From Calliopsis andreniformis (Eukaryota; Arthropoda; Insecta; Hymenoptera; Andrenidae), in the NCBI RefSeq assembly GCF_051401765.1, contig NW_027480438.1, forward strand, positions 3,596,001-3,660,000: a stretch of DNA of 64,000 nucleotides, written 5' to 3'. Below, piece by piece: positions 1-13,436 of the stretch. A program made the translations under genes and the position numbers. How positions within the stretch are numbered: position 1 is the stretch's first letter; each line of letters begins with the position of its first letter. Below the pieces are notes generated by a model. The model saw only the letters and a list, made by a program, of their open reading frames with translations. It was not told where the DNA came from and did not search any database.

Positions 1-407
1 TCCTCGATCCTCAATCCTCAATCATCAGGCATCAATACTCAATCTACAATATTCAATCCTCAGTCCTTAATCCTCAATCCACAATCCTCAACCTTCAATA
101 CTCAATACTCAATCTTCAATCCTCAATCCTCAATCCTCAATCCTCAATCCTCAATCCTCAATCCTCAGGCATCAATACTCAATCTTCAATGCTCAATCCT
201 CAATCCTCAATCCTCATTCCCCAACCCTCAATCCTCATTCCTCAAACCTCAACCCTCAAACCTCAGTCCTCATACTCAATTCTCAATTCTCAATCCTCAA
301 TCCTCAATCCTCAATCTTCAATCCTCAATAATCAATCTCCATTCCTCAATCCTCAATTCTCGATCCTCAATCCTCAGGCATCAATACTCAATCTTCAATA
401 CTCAACC
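1..407. repeat. Array segment before the first 0.9-kb dimer
   Basis: This segment is heptamer repeat only. It opens with the common module CAGGCATCAATACTC-AATCTACAATATTC and then runs of pure TCCTCAA. ATG at 189 comes from a TGCTCAA unit. The open frame that follows translates as SILNPQ-like repeats and is not a gene. I see nothing else here. Confidence 0.85.
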
Positions 408-2225
408 CTCAATCCTCACTCCTCAATCCTCAATCCTCAAACCTCAATCCTCAATCCTCAATATTCAATCATCAATACTCAATCTTCAATCCGCAATCCT
501 CAATCCTCAATCCTCAACCCTCAATCCTCATTCCTCAAACCTCAATCCTCAACCCTCAGTCCTCATACTCAATTCTCAATTCTCAATCCTCAATTCTCAA
601 TCCTCAATCTTCAGTCCTCAATAATCAATCTCCAATTCTAGATCCTCAACCCCAATCTTCAATTCTTAATCCTCAATCTTTAATCCCCAATCCCCAGTAC
701 TCAATCTTCAATCCTCAATGCTCAATCCTCAATCCTGAATCCTCAGTCCTCAGACCTCAATCTTCAATCCTCAAACCTCAATCCTCAACCGTCAGTCCTC
801 ATTCTCCAACCTCAATCCTCAATCCTCAATCATCAATCTTCAATCCCCAATACTCAATCTTCAATCCTCAATCCTCAAGCCTCAGGCATCAATACTCAAT
901 CTTCAATACTCAATCCTCAATCCTCAATCCTCTATCCTCAATCCTCAACCATCAATCCTCATTCCTCAAACCTCAATCCTCAACCCTCAGTCCTCATCCT
1001 CAATTCTCAATTCTCAATCCTCAATCCTCAATCCTCAATCTTCAATCCTCAATAATCAATCTCCGATCCTAGGTCCTCAATCCCCAACCTTCGATCGTTA
1101 ATCCTCAATCTTCAATCCTCAATCCCCAGTCATCAATTTTCAATCCTCAATGCTCAATCCTCAATCCTCAATCCTCAGTCCTCAATCCCCAATCCTTAAT
1201 CCTCAAACCTCAATCCTCAACCGGCAGTCCTCGTCCTCAATCCTCAAACCTCAATCATCAATCCTCAATATTCAATCATCAATACTCAATCTACAATCCT
1301 CAACCCTCAATCCTCACTCCTCAATCCTCAATCCTCAAACCTCAATTCTCAATCCTCAATATTCAATCATCAATACTCAATCTTCAATCCGCAATCCTCA
1401 ATCCTCAATCCTCAACCCTCAATCCTCATTCCTCAAACCTCAATCCTCAACCCTCAGTCCTCATACTCAATTCTCAATTCTCAATCCTCAATTCTCAATC
1501 CTCAATCTTCAGTCCTCAATAATCAATCTCCAATTCTAGGTCCTCAATCCCCAATCTTCAATCCTTAATCCTCAATCTTCAATCCCCAATCCCCAGGACT
1601 CAATCTTCAATCCTCAATGCTCAATCCTCAATCCTCAATCCTCAGTCCTCAGACCTCAACCTTCAATCCTCAAACCTCAATCCTCAACCGTCAGTCCTCA
1701 TTCTCCAACCTCAATCCTCAATCCTCAACCCTCAATCTTCAATCCCCAATACTCAATCTTCAATCCTCAATCCTCAATACTCAATCCTCAATCCTCAAAC
1801 CTCAGGCATCAATACTCAATCTTCAATACTCAATCCTCAATCCTCAATCCTCTATCCTCAATCCTCAACCATCAATCCTCATTCCTCAAACCTCAATCCT
1901 CAACCCTCAGTCCTCATCCTCAATTCTCAATTCTCAATCCTCAATCCTCAATCCTCAATCTTCAATCCTCAATAATCAATCTCCGATCCTAGGTCCTCAA
2001 TCCCCAACCTTCAATCGTTAATCCTCAATCTTCAATCCTCAATCCCCAGTCATCAATCTTCAATCCTCAATGCTCAATCCTCAATCATCAATCCTCAGTC
2101 CTCAATCCCCCATCCTTAATCCTCAAACCTCAATCCTCAACCGTCAGTCCTCGTCCTCAATCCTCAAACCTCAATCATCAATCCTCAATATTCAGTCATC
2201 AATACTCAATCTTCAATCCTCAATC
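408..2225. repeat. 0.9-kb higher-order repeat, tandem dimer
   Basis: Copy 1 is about 408-1305 and copy 2 about 1306-2225. Matching variants fix the offset: CCGCAA at 491 and 1389 (898 bp), CTAGA/CTAGG at 638 and 1536 (898), AATG at 718 and 1617 (899), CCTAGG at 1068 and 1988 (920), AATG at 1150 and 2070 (920). The 21-bp change in offset equals three heptamers gained in copy 2. The extra 1 bp comes from CAACCCCAATC versus CAATCCCCAATC near 647. Only variant heptamers distinguish the copies. Confidence 0.8.
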
Positions 2226-2760
2226 CTCAAACCTCAATCCTCAATCCTCATTCTTCAATCCTAAATACCCAATCCTCAATTTCCAATCCTCAATCCTCAA
2301 TCCTCAATTCTCAATCCTCAATCCTTAATCCTCAGACCTCAAACATCAATATTCAACCCTCAGTCCTCGTCCTCAATCCACAACCCTCAATCCTCAGTCC
2401 TCAATATTCAATCATCAATATTCAATCTTCAATCCTCAATCCTCAATCCTCAATCCTCAATCCTCAATCCTCAATTTTCAACCCTGAATCCTCAATCGTC
2501 AATACTCAATCCTCTATCTTCAATCCTCAATACTCAATCTTCAATCCTTAATCCTCAATCTGCAATCCCCAATCCCCAGTACTCAATCTTCAATCCTCAA
2601 TGCTCAATCCTCAATCCTCAATCCTCAGTCCTCAGTCCTCAATCTTCAATCCTCAAACCTCAATCCTCAACCGTCAGTCCTCATTCTCCATCCTCAATAC
2701 TCAATCCTCAATCCTCAATCTTCAATCCCCAATACTCAATCTTCAATCCTCAATCCTCAA
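1556..2760. repeat. Dispersed 1.2-kb block, copy 1 of 3
   Basis: This stretch matches 17028-18232 at a constant offset of 15,472 bp. AATG is at 1617/17089, 2070/17542 and 2600/18072, and CCTAGG is at 1988/17460. It also matches 27787-28991, a further 10,759 bp on. Similarity is lost to the left of about 1556 and right of about 2760, so the block boundaries fall inside otherwise ordinary repeat. Confidence 0.8.
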
Positions 2761-3310
2761 TCCTCAATCCTCAATCCTCAACCTTCAATACTCAATACTC
2801 AATCTTCAATCCTCAATCCTCAATCCTCAATCCTCAATCCTCAATCCTCAATCCGCAACATTCAATCCTCAATACTCAATCTTCGATCATCAATCCTCAA
2901 TCCTCAATTCTCAGTCGTCAATCCTCAGTCATCAATCCTCAATCTTCAATACTCAATCGTCAATCCATAGTCCTCAATCCTCAATCCTCAATCCTCGTTC
3001 CTCAAACCTCAATCCTCAACCCTCAGTCTTCATCCTCAATCCTCAAACCTCAATCCTCAATCCTCAATATTCAATCATCAATACTCAATCTTCAATCCCC
3101 AATCCTCAAACCTCCATCCTCAATCCTCACTCTTCAATCCTAAATACCCAATCCTCATTCTTCATTCCTCAATACCCAATCCTCAATCTTCAATCCTCAA
3201 TCCTCAATCCTCAATCCTAATTCCTCAATCCTCATTCTTCAATCCTCAATACCCAGTCCTCAATTTCAATCCTCAATCCTCAATCCTCATTTCTCAATCC
3301 TCAATCCTCA
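2226..3310. repeat. Array segment between the 0.9-kb and 438-bp dimers
   Basis: This segment is heptamer repeat only. Up to about 2760 it belongs to the dispersed block shared with 17 kb. From about 2870 (CTTCGATCAT at 2881) it starts to resemble the region from 8830. It contains one phase-shift module (CAATTTCAAT at 3261) followed by CATTTCTCAA. Confidence 0.8.
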
Positions 3311-5560
3311 ACCCTCAGCCCTCATCCTCCATCCTCAGTACTCAATCCTCTTTCCTCAATCTTCAATCCTCAATACTCAATCTTCAATCCTCATTCCTCA
3401 ATCCTCAATCCTCAATCCTCAATCTTCAATCCTCAAACATCTATCCTCAATTCTCAATCCTCAATCCTCAGTCCTCAGTCGTCGAACATCAATCCCCGAC
3501 CCTTAGCACTCATCCTCAATCCTCATCCCTCAATCCACAATCCTCAACCTTCAATACTCAATTATCAATCTCCAATCCTAGATCCTCAATCCTCAATCCT
3601 CAATCCTCATTCCTCAATCCTCAATACCCAATCCTCAATCTTCAATCCTCAAACATCAATCCTCAATTCTCAATCCTCAATCCTCAGTCCTCAGTCGTCG
3701 AATCTCAATCCCCGACGCTTAGCACGCATCCTCAATCCTCAATCCTCAACCCTCAGCCCTCATCCTCCATCCTCAGTACTCAATCCTCTTTCCTCAATCT
3801 TCAATCCTCAATACTCAATCTTCAATCCTCATTCCTCAATCCTCAATCCTCAATCCTCAATCTTCAATCCTCAAACATCTATCCTCAATTCTCAATCCTC
3901 AATCCTCAGTCCTCAGTCGTCGAACATCAATCCCCGACCCTTAGCACTCATCCTCAATCCTCATCCCTCAATCCACAATCCTCAACCTTCAATACTCAAT
4001 TATCAATCTCCAATCCTAGATCCTCAATCCTCAATCCTCAATCCTCATTCCTCAATCCTCAATACCCAATCCTCAATCTTCAATCCTCAAACATCAATCC
4101 TCAATTCTCAATCCTCAATCCTCAGTCCTCAGTCGTCGAATCTCAATCCCCGACGCTTAGCACGCATCCTCAATCCTCAGTCCTCAATCCTCAATCCTCA
4201 AACCTAAATCCCCTACCGTCAGTCCTCGTCCTCAATCCTCAAACCTCAATCCCCAATCCTCAATATTCAATCAGCAATACTCAATCTTCAATCCTCAATC
4301 CTCAATCCTCAATCCTCAATCCTCAATCCTCAATCCTCAATATTCAATCATCAATACTCAATCTTCAACCCTCAATCTTCAATCCTCAATACTCAATCTT
4401 CCATCCTCAATCCTCAATACTCAATCCTCAATCCTCAATCCTCAGGCATCAATACTCAATCTACAATATTCAATCCTCAATCCTTAATCCTCAATCCACA
4501 ATCCTCAACCTTCAATACTCAATACTCAATCTTCAATCCTCAATCCTCAATCCTCAATCCTCAATCCTCAATCCTCAATCCGCAATATTCAATCCTCAAT
4601 ACTCAACCTTCAATCATCAATCCTCAATCCTCAATTCTCAGTCGTCAATCCTCAGTCATCAATCCTCAATCTTCAATACTCAATCGTCAATCCTTAGTCC
4701 TCAATCCTCAATCCTCAATCCTCGTTCCTCAAACCTCAATCCTCAACCCTCAGTCTTCATCCTCAATCCTCAAACCTCAATCTTCAATCCTCAATATTCA
4801 ATCATCAATACTCACTCTTCAATCCCCAATCCTCAAACCTCAATCCTCAATCCTCATTCTTCAATCCTAAATACCCAATCCTTAATCTTCAATCCTTAAT
4901 CCTCAATTCTCAATTCTCAATCTTCAATCCTCAATCCTCAATCCTCAATCCTCAATCCTCAATCCTCAATCTTCAACCCTGAATCCTCAATCCTCAATAC
5001 TCAATCCTCCATCTTCAATCCTCAATACTCAATCTTCAATCCTCAATCCTCAATCGTCAATCCTCAATCCTCAATCTTCAATCCTCAACACTCAATCTTC
5101 AATCCTCAATCCTCAGTCCTCAATCCTCAATCCTCATTCTTCAATCCTCAATACCCAATCCTCAATCTTCAATCCTCAATCCTCAATCCTCAATCCTAAT
5201 TCCTCAATCCTCATTCTTCAATCCTCAATACCCAATCCTCAATTTCAATCCTCAATCCTCAATCCTCATTTCTCAATCCTCAATCCTCAACCCTCAGCCC
5301 TCATCCTCCATCCTGAGTACTCAATCCTCTATCCTCAATCTTCAATCCTCAATACTCAATCTTCAATCCTCATTCCTCAATCCTCAATACTCAATCCTCA
5401 ATCTTCAATCCTCAAACATCTATCCTCAATTCTCAATCCTCAATCCTCAGTCCTCAGTCGTCGAACATCAATCCCCGACCCTTAGCACTCATCCTCAATC
5501 CTCATCCCTCAATCCTCAATCCTCAAACCTAAATCCTCTACCGTCAGTCCTCGTCCTCAA
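2870..5560. repeat. Long duplicated block, left copy
   Basis: Marker variants recur about 5.9 kb downstream: CTTCGATCAT at 2881 and 8841 (offset 5,960), ACCCTCAGCC at 3749 and 9634 (5,885), ACCGTC at 4215 and 10100 (5,885). The partner at about 8830-11545 differs by two large indels. This copy carries an extra 438-bp unit at 3.3-4.2 kb, and the right copy carries about 360 bp more between 8.84 and 9.63 kb. Boundaries are approximate. Confidence 0.7.
3311..4186. repeat. 438-bp higher-order repeat, tandem dimer
   Basis: Units are 3311-3748 and 3749-4186. ACCCTCAGCC starts at 3311 and 3749, and GACGCTT at 3714 and 4152, both 438 bp apart. Each unit runs from the CAGCCCTCATCCTCC module through GACCCTTAGCACTC to GACGCTTAGCACGC. 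I saw no clear difference between the two apart from the junction. The related region near 9.63-10.07 kb has only one unit, so this is probably a recent local duplication. Confidence 0.85.
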
Positions 5561-8360
5561 TCCTCAAACCTCAATCCTCAATCCTCAATATTCAATCATC
5601 AATTCTCAATCTTCAATCCTCAATCCTCAATCCTCAATCCTCAATCCTCAATCCTCAATCCTCAATATTCAATCATCAATACTCAATCTTTAACCCTCAA
5701 TCTTCAATCCTCAATACTCAATCTTCAATCCTCAATCCTCAATATTCAATCCTCAATACTCAATCTTCAATCATCAATCCTCAATCCCCTATTCTCAGTC
5801 GTCAATCCTCAGTCATCAATCCTCAATCTTCAATACTCAATCCTCAATCCTCAATCCTCAATCCTCAATCCTCAGACCTCAATCCTCAATCCTCAATATT
5901 CAATCATCAATACTCAATCTTCAATCCTCAATCGTCAATCCTCAATTCTCAATCCTCAATCCTCTGTCCTCAGTCGTCGAATCTCAATCCCCGACGCTTA
6001 ACACTCATCCTCAATCCTTAGTCCTCAATCCCCAATCCTCAAACCTAAATCCTCTGCCGTCAGCCCTCGTCCTCAATCCTCAAACCTCAATCCTCAATCC
6101 TCAATATTCAATCATCAATACTCGATCTTCAATCCTCAATCCTCAATCCTCAATCCTCAATCCTCAATCCTCAATCCTCAATCCTCAATATTCAATCATC
6201 AATACTCAATCTTCAACCCTCAATCTTCAATCCTCAATACTCAATCTTCAATCCTCAATCCTCAATCCTCAATCCTCAATCCTCAATCCTCAGGCATCAA
6301 TACTCAATCTACAATATTCAATCCTCAATCCTTAATCCTCAATCCACAATCCTCAACCTTCAATACTCAATACTCAATCTTCAATCCTGAATCCTCAATC
6401 CTCAATCCTCAATCCTCAATCCGCAATATTCAGTCCACAATACTAAATCTTCAATCATCAATCCTCAATCCTCAATTCTCAGTCGTCAATCCTCAGTCAT
6501 CACTCCTCAATCTTCAATACTCAATCGTCAATCCTTAGTCCTCAATCCTCAATCCTCAATCCTCGTTCCTCAAACCTCAATCCTCAACCCTCAGTCTTCA
6601 TCCTCAATCCTCAAACCTCAATACTCAATCCTCAATATTCAATCATCAATACTCAATCTTCAATCCCCAATCCTCAAACCTCAATCCTCAATCCTCATTC
6701 TTCAATCCTAAATACCCAATCCTTAATCTGCAATCCTCAATCCTCAATCCTCAATTCTCAATCCTCAATCCTTAATCCTCAGACCTCAAACATCAATATT
6801 CAACCCTCAGTCCTCGTCCTCAATCCGCAACACTCAATCCTCAGTCCTCAATATTCAATCATAAATATTCAATCTTCAATCCTCAATCCTCAATCCTCAA
6901 TCCTCAATCCTCAATCCTCAATATTCAACCCTGAATCCTCAATCCTCAATACTCAATCCTCAATCCTCAATCCTCAATCCTCATTCTTCAATCCTCAATA
7001 CCCAATCCTCAATCTTCAATCCTCAATCCTCAATCCTCAATCCTAATTCCTCAATCCTCATCCTTCAATCCTAAATACCCAATCCTCAATTTCAATCCTC
7101 AATCCTCATTTCTCAATCCTCAATCCTCAACCCTCAGCCCTCATCCTCCATCCTCAGTACTCAATCCTCTATCCTCAATCTTCAATCCTCAATACTCAAT
7201 CTTCAATCCTCATTCCTCAATCGTCAATCCTCAATCCTCAATCTTCAATCCTCAATACTCAATCTGCAAACCTCAATCCTCAAACCTCAATCCTCAATCC
7301 TCATTCCTCAATCCTCAACACCCAATCCTCAATCCTCAATTCTCAATACTCAATCTTCAATCCTCAATCCTCTATCCTCAATCCTCAATCCTCAATCCTC
7401 AGGCATCAATACTCAATCTACAATATACAATCCTCAATCCTTAATCCTCAATCCACGATCCTCAACCTTCAATACTCAATAATCAATCTCCAATCCTACA
7501 TCCTTAATCCTCAATCCTCAATCCTCAATCCTCAATCCTCAATCCTCATTCTTCAATCCTCAATACCCAATCCTCAATCTTCAATCCTCAAACATCAATC
7601 CTCAATTCTCAATCCTCAATCCTCAGTCGTCAGTCGTCGAACCTCAATCCCCGACGCTTAGCACTCATCCTCAATCCTCAGTCCTCAATCCTCAATCCTC
7701 AAACCTAAATCCTCTACCGTCAGTCCTCGTCCTCAATCCTCAAACCTCAATCCTCTATCCTCAATATTCAATCATCAATACTCAATCTTCAATCCTCAAT
7801 CCTCAATCCTCAATCCTCAATCCTCAATCCTCAATCCTGAATCCTCATTCCCCAACCCTCAATCCTCATTCTTCAAACCTCAATCCTCAAACCTCAGTCC
7901 TCATACTCAATTCTCAATTCTCAATTCTCAATCCTCAATCCTCAATCTTCAATCCTCAATAATCAACCTCCAATCCTCAATCCTCAATCCTCGATCCTCA
8001 ATCCTCAGGCATCAATACTCAATCTTCAATACTCAATCCTCAATCCTCAATCCTCAATCCTCAATCCTCAAATCTCAATCCTCAATCCTCAATATTCAAT
8101 CATCAATACTCAATCTTCAATCCTCAATCCTCAATCCTCAATCCTCAATCCTCAATCCTCAATCCTCAATCCTCAATCTTCAATCCTCAATCCTCAATCC
8201 TCAATCCACAATCCTCAACCTTCAATACTCAATAATCAATCTCCAATCCTAGATCCTCAATCCTCAATCCTCAATCCTCATTCCTCAATCCTCAATACCC
8301 AATCCTCAGTCTTCAATCCTCAAACATCAATCCTCAATTCTCAATCCTCAATCCTCAGTC
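5561..8360. repeat. Array segment between the two long duplicated copies
   Basis: This segment is heptamer repeat only. It contains further copies of the TTAGCAC marker (near 5475, 5997 and 7657), the CAGGCATCAATACTC module (6292, 7400, 8006) and a TTTCAA phase-shift module (near 7088). I could not fit it into a clean higher-order period by eye. It looks like a mosaic of pieces of the neighbouring blocks. Confidence 0.75.
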
Positions 8361-8829
8361 CTCAGTCGTCGAATCTCAATCCCCGACGCTTAGCACGCAT
8401 CCTCAATCCTCAGTCCTCAATCCTCAATCCTCAAACCTAAATCCTCTGCCTTCAGTCATCGTCCTCAATCCTCAAACCTCAATCCCCAATCCTCAATATT
8501 CAATCAGCAATACTCAATCTTCAATCCTCAATCCTCAATCCTCAATCCTCAATCCTCAATCCTCAATCCTCAATATTCAATCATCAATACTCAATCTTCA
8601 ACCCTCAATCTTCAATCCTCAATACTCTATCTTCCATCCTCAATCCTCAATCCTCAATCCTCAATCCTCAATCCTCAGGCATCAATACTCAATCTACAAT
8701 ATTCAATCCTCCATCCTTAATCCTCAATCCACAATCCTCAACCTTCAATACTCAATACTCAATCTTCAATCCTCAATCCTCAATCCTCAATCCTCAATCC
8801 TCAATCCTCAATCCGCAATATACAATCCG

Positions 8830-11545
8830 CAATACTCAATCTTCGATCATCAATCCTCAATCCTCAATTCTCAGTCGTCAATCCTCAGTCATCAATCCTC
8901 AATCTTCAATACTCAATCGTCAATCCATAGTCCTCAATCCTCAATCGTCAATCCTCGTTCCTCAAACCTCAATCCTCAACCCTCAGTCTTCATCCTCAAT
9001 CCTCAAACCTCAATCCTCAATCCTCAATATTCAATCATCAATACTCAATCTTCAATCCCCAATCCTCAAACCTCAATCCTCAATCCTCACTCTTCAATCC
9101 TAAATACCCAATCCTTAATCTTCAATCCTTAATCCTCAATCCTCAATTCTCAATCCTCAATCCTTAATCCTCAGACCTCAAACATCAATATTCAACCCTC
9201 AGTCCTCGTCCTCAATCCACAACCCTCAATCCTCAGTCCTCAATATTCAATCATAAATATTCAATCTTCAATCCTCAATCCTCAATCCTCAATCCTCAAT
9301 CCTCAATCCTCAATCTTCAACCCTGGATCCTCAATCCTCAATACTCAATCCTCCATCTTCAATCCTCAATACTCAATCTTCAATCCTCAATCCTCAATCG
9401 TCAATCCTCAATCCTCAATTTTCAATCCTCAACACTCAATCTTCAATCCTCAATCCTCAATCCTCAATCCTCAATCCTCATTCTTCATTCCTCAATACCC
9501 AATCCTCAATCTTCAATCCTCAATCCTCAATCCTCAATCCTAATTCCTCAATCCTCATTCTTCAATCCTCAATACCCAATCCTCAATTTCAATCCTCAAT
9601 CCTCAATCCTCATTTCTCAATCCTCAATCCTCAACCCTCAGCCCTCATCCTCCATCCTCAGTACTCAATCCTCTTTCCTCAATCTTCAATCCTCAATACT
9701 CAATCTTCAATCCTCATTCCTCAATCCTCAATCCTCAATCCTCAATCTTCAATCCTCAAACATCTATCCTCAATTCTCAATCCTCAATCCTCAGTCCTCA
9801 GTCGTCGAACATCAATCCCCGACCCTTAGCACTCATCCTCAATCCTCATCCCTCAATCCACAATCCTCAACCTTCAATACTCAATAATCAATCTCCAATC
9901 CTAGATCCTCAATCCTCAATCCTCAGTCCTCATTCCTCAATCCTCAATACCCAATCCTCAATCTTCAAACCTCAAACATCAATCCTCAATTCTCAATCCT
10001 CAATCCTCAGTCCTCAGTCGTCGAATCTCAATCCCCGACGCTTAGCACGCATCCTCAATCCTCAGTCCTCAATCCTCAATCCTCAAACCTAAATCCTCTA
10101 CCGTCAGTCCTCGTCCTCAATCCTCAAACCTCAATCCCCAATCCTCAATATTCAATCAGCAATACTCAATCTTCAATCCTCAATCCTCAATCCTCAATCC
10201 TCAATCCTCAATCCTCAATCCTCAATATTCAATCATCAATACTCAATCTTCAACCCTCAATCTTCAATCCTCAATACTCAATCTTCCATCCTCAATCCTC
10301 AATACTCAATCCTCAATCCTCAATCCTCAGGCATCAATACTCAATCTACAATATTCAATCCTCAATCCTTAATCCTCAATCCACAATCCTCAACATTCAA
10401 TACTCAATACTCAATCTTCAATCCTCAATCCTCAATCCTCAATCCTCAATCCTCAATCCTCAATCCGCAATATTCAATCCTCAATACTCAACCTTCAATC
10501 ATCAATCCTCAATCCTCAATTCTCAGTCGTCAATCCTCAGTCATCAATCCTCAATCTTCAATACTCAATCGTCAATCCTTAGTCCTCAATCCTCAATCCT
10601 CAATCCTCGTTCCTCAAACCTCAATCCTCAACCCTCAGTCTTCATACTCAATCCTCAAACCTCAATCCTCAATCCTCAATATTCAATCATCAATACTCAC
10701 TCTTCAATTCCCAATCCTCAAACCTCAATCCACAATCCTCATTCTTCAATCCTAAATACCCAATCCTTAATCTTCAATCCTTAATCCTCAATTCTCAATT
10801 CTCAATCCTCAATCCTTAATCCTCAGACCTCAAACATCAATATTCAACCCTCAGTCCTCGTCCTCAATCCACAACCCTCAATCCTCAGTCCTCAATATTC
10901 AATCATAAATATTCAATCTTCAATCCTCAATCCTCAATCCTCAATCCTCAATCCTCAATCCTCAATCTTCAACCCTGAATCCTCAATCCTCAATACTCAA
11001 TCCTCCATCTTCAATCCTCAATACTCAATCTTCAATCCTCAATCCTCAATCGTCAATCCTCAATCCTCAATTTTCAATCCTCAACACTCAATCTTCAATC
11101 CTCAATCCTCAATCCTCAATCCTCAATCCTCATTCTTCAATCCTCAATACCCAATCCTCAATCTTCAATCCTCAATCCTCAATCCTCAATCCTAATTCCT
11201 CAATCCTCATTCTTCAATCCTCAATAAGCAATCCTCAATTTCAATCCTCAATCCTCAATCCTCATTTCTCAATCCTCAATCCTCAACCCTCAGCCCTCAT
11301 CCTCCATCCTCAGTACTCAATCCTCTATCCTCAATCTTCAATCCTCAATACTCAATCTTCAATCCTCATTCCTCAATCCTCAATCCTCAATCCTCAATCT
11401 TCAATCCTCAAACATCTATCCTCAATTCTCAATCCTCAATCCTCAGTCCTCAGTCGTCGAACATCAATCCCCGACCCTTAGCACTCATCCTCAATCCTCA
11501 TCCCTCAATCCTCAATCCTCAAACCTAAATCCTCTACCGTCAGTC
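8830..11545. repeat. Long duplicated block, right copy
   Basis: This is the partner of about 2870-5560 at offset 5,885-5,960. Shared sequence includes the series GACCCTTAGCACTC, GACGCTTAGCACGC, TCTACCGTCAGTCC and AATCAGCAATACTC. It contains a single copy of the 438-bp unit and one private change, CCCTGGATCC at 9321, which creates GGATCC at 9325. Its second half is also the start of the 3.4-kb dimer. Confidence 0.7.
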
Positions 11546-13436
11546 CTCGTCCTCAATCCTCAAACCTCAATCCTCAATCCTCAATATTCAATCATCAATT
11601 CTAAATCTTCAATCCTCAATCCTCAATCCACAATCCTCAGCCTTCAATACTCAATAATCAATTTCCAATCCTAGATCCTCAATCCTCAATCCTCAATCCT
11701 CAATCCTCAATCCTCAATCTTCAATCCCCAATACTCAATCTTCAATCCTCAATCCTCAATACTCAATCCTCAATCCTCAAGCCTCAGGCATCAATACTCA
11801 ATCTTCAATACTCAATCCTCAATCCTCAATCCTCTATCCTCAATCCTCAACCATCAATCCTCATTCCTCAAACCTCAATCCTCAACCCTCAGTCCTCATC
11901 CTCAATTCTCAATTCTCAATCCTCAATCCTCAGTCCTCAATATTCAATCATCAATATTCAATCTTCAATCCTCAATCCTCAATCCTCAATCCTCGATCCC
12001 CAATCCTCAATTTTCAATCCTGAATCCTCAATCCTCAATACTCAATCCTCAATCTTCAATTCTCAATACCCAATCTTCAATCCTCAATCCTCAATCCTCA
12101 ATCCTCAATCCTCAATCCTCAATCCTCAATCCTCAATCCTCAATCCTCAGGCATCAGTACTCAATCTACAATATTCAATCCACAATCCTCAATCCTCAAT
12201 CCTCAGGCATCAAAACTCAATCTACAATATTCAATCCACAATCCTTAATCCTCAATCCACAATCCTCAACCTTCAATACTAAATACTCAATCTTCAATCC
12301 TCAATCCTCAATCCTCAATCCTCAATCCTCAATCCTGAATCCTCAATATTCAATCCTCAATACTCAATCTTCAATCATCAATCCTCAATCCTCAATTCTC
12401 AGTCGTCAATCCTCAGTCATCAATCCTCAATCTTCAATACTCAATCGTCAATCCTTAGTCCTCAATCCTCAATCCTCGATCCTCGTTCCTCAAACCTCAA
12501 TCCTCAACCGTCAGTCTTCATCCTCAATCCTCAAACCTCAATCCTCAACCCTCAATATTCAATCATCAATACTCAATCTTCAATCCTCAATCCTCAAACC
12601 TCAATCCTCAATCCTCATTCTTCAATACTAAACACACAATCCTCAATCCTCAATCCTCAATCCTCAATCCTCAATCCTCAATCTTCAACCCTGAATCCTC
12701 AATCCTCAATACTGAATCCTCAATATTCAATCCTCAATACTCAATCTTCAATCATCAATCCTCAATCCTCAATTCTCAGTCGTCAATCCTCAGTCATCAA
12801 TCCTCAATCTTCAATACTCAATCGTCAATCCTTAGTCCTCAATCCTCAATCCTCAATCATCGTTCCTCAAACCTCAATCCTCAACCCTCAGTCTTCATCC
12901 TCAATCCTCAAACCTCAATCCTCAATCCTCAATATTCAATCATCAATACTCTATCTTCAATCCACAATACTCAAACCTCAATCCTCAATCCACATTCTTC
13001 AATCCTAAATACCCAATCCTTAATCTTCAATCCTCAATCCTGAATCCTCAATTCTCAATCCTCAATCCTTAATCCTCAGGCCTCAAACATCAATATTCAA
13101 CCCTCAGACCTCGTCCTCAATCCACAACCCTCAATCCTCAGTCCTCAATATTCAATCATAAATATTCAATCTTCAATCCTCAATCCTCAATCCTCAATCC
13201 TCAATCCTCAATCCTCAGACTTCAACCCTGAATCCTCAATACTCAATCCTCAATCTTCAATCCTCAATACTCAATCTTCAATCCTCAATCCTCAATCGTC
13301 AATCCTCAATCCTCAATTTTCAATCCTCAACACTCAATCTTCAATCCTCAATCCTCAATCCTCAATCCTCAATCCTCATTCTTCAATCCTCAATACCCAA
13401 TCCTCAATCTTCAGTCCTCAATCCTCAGTCCTCAGT
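10019..13436. repeat. 3.4-kb higher-order repeat, copy 1
   Basis: TCGAATCTCAATCCCCGACG near 10020 recurs near 13438 (offset 3,418). TCGAACATC at 11457 recurs at 14854 (3,397), and TCATCGTTCC at 12857 recurs at 16163 (3,306). Both copies share the private variant CAACATTCAATAC (10391 and 13809), where most other copies have CAACCTTCAATAC. This copy contains two CAGGCATC-type modules around 12.15-12.2 kb that copy 2 lacks. Confidence 0.8.
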
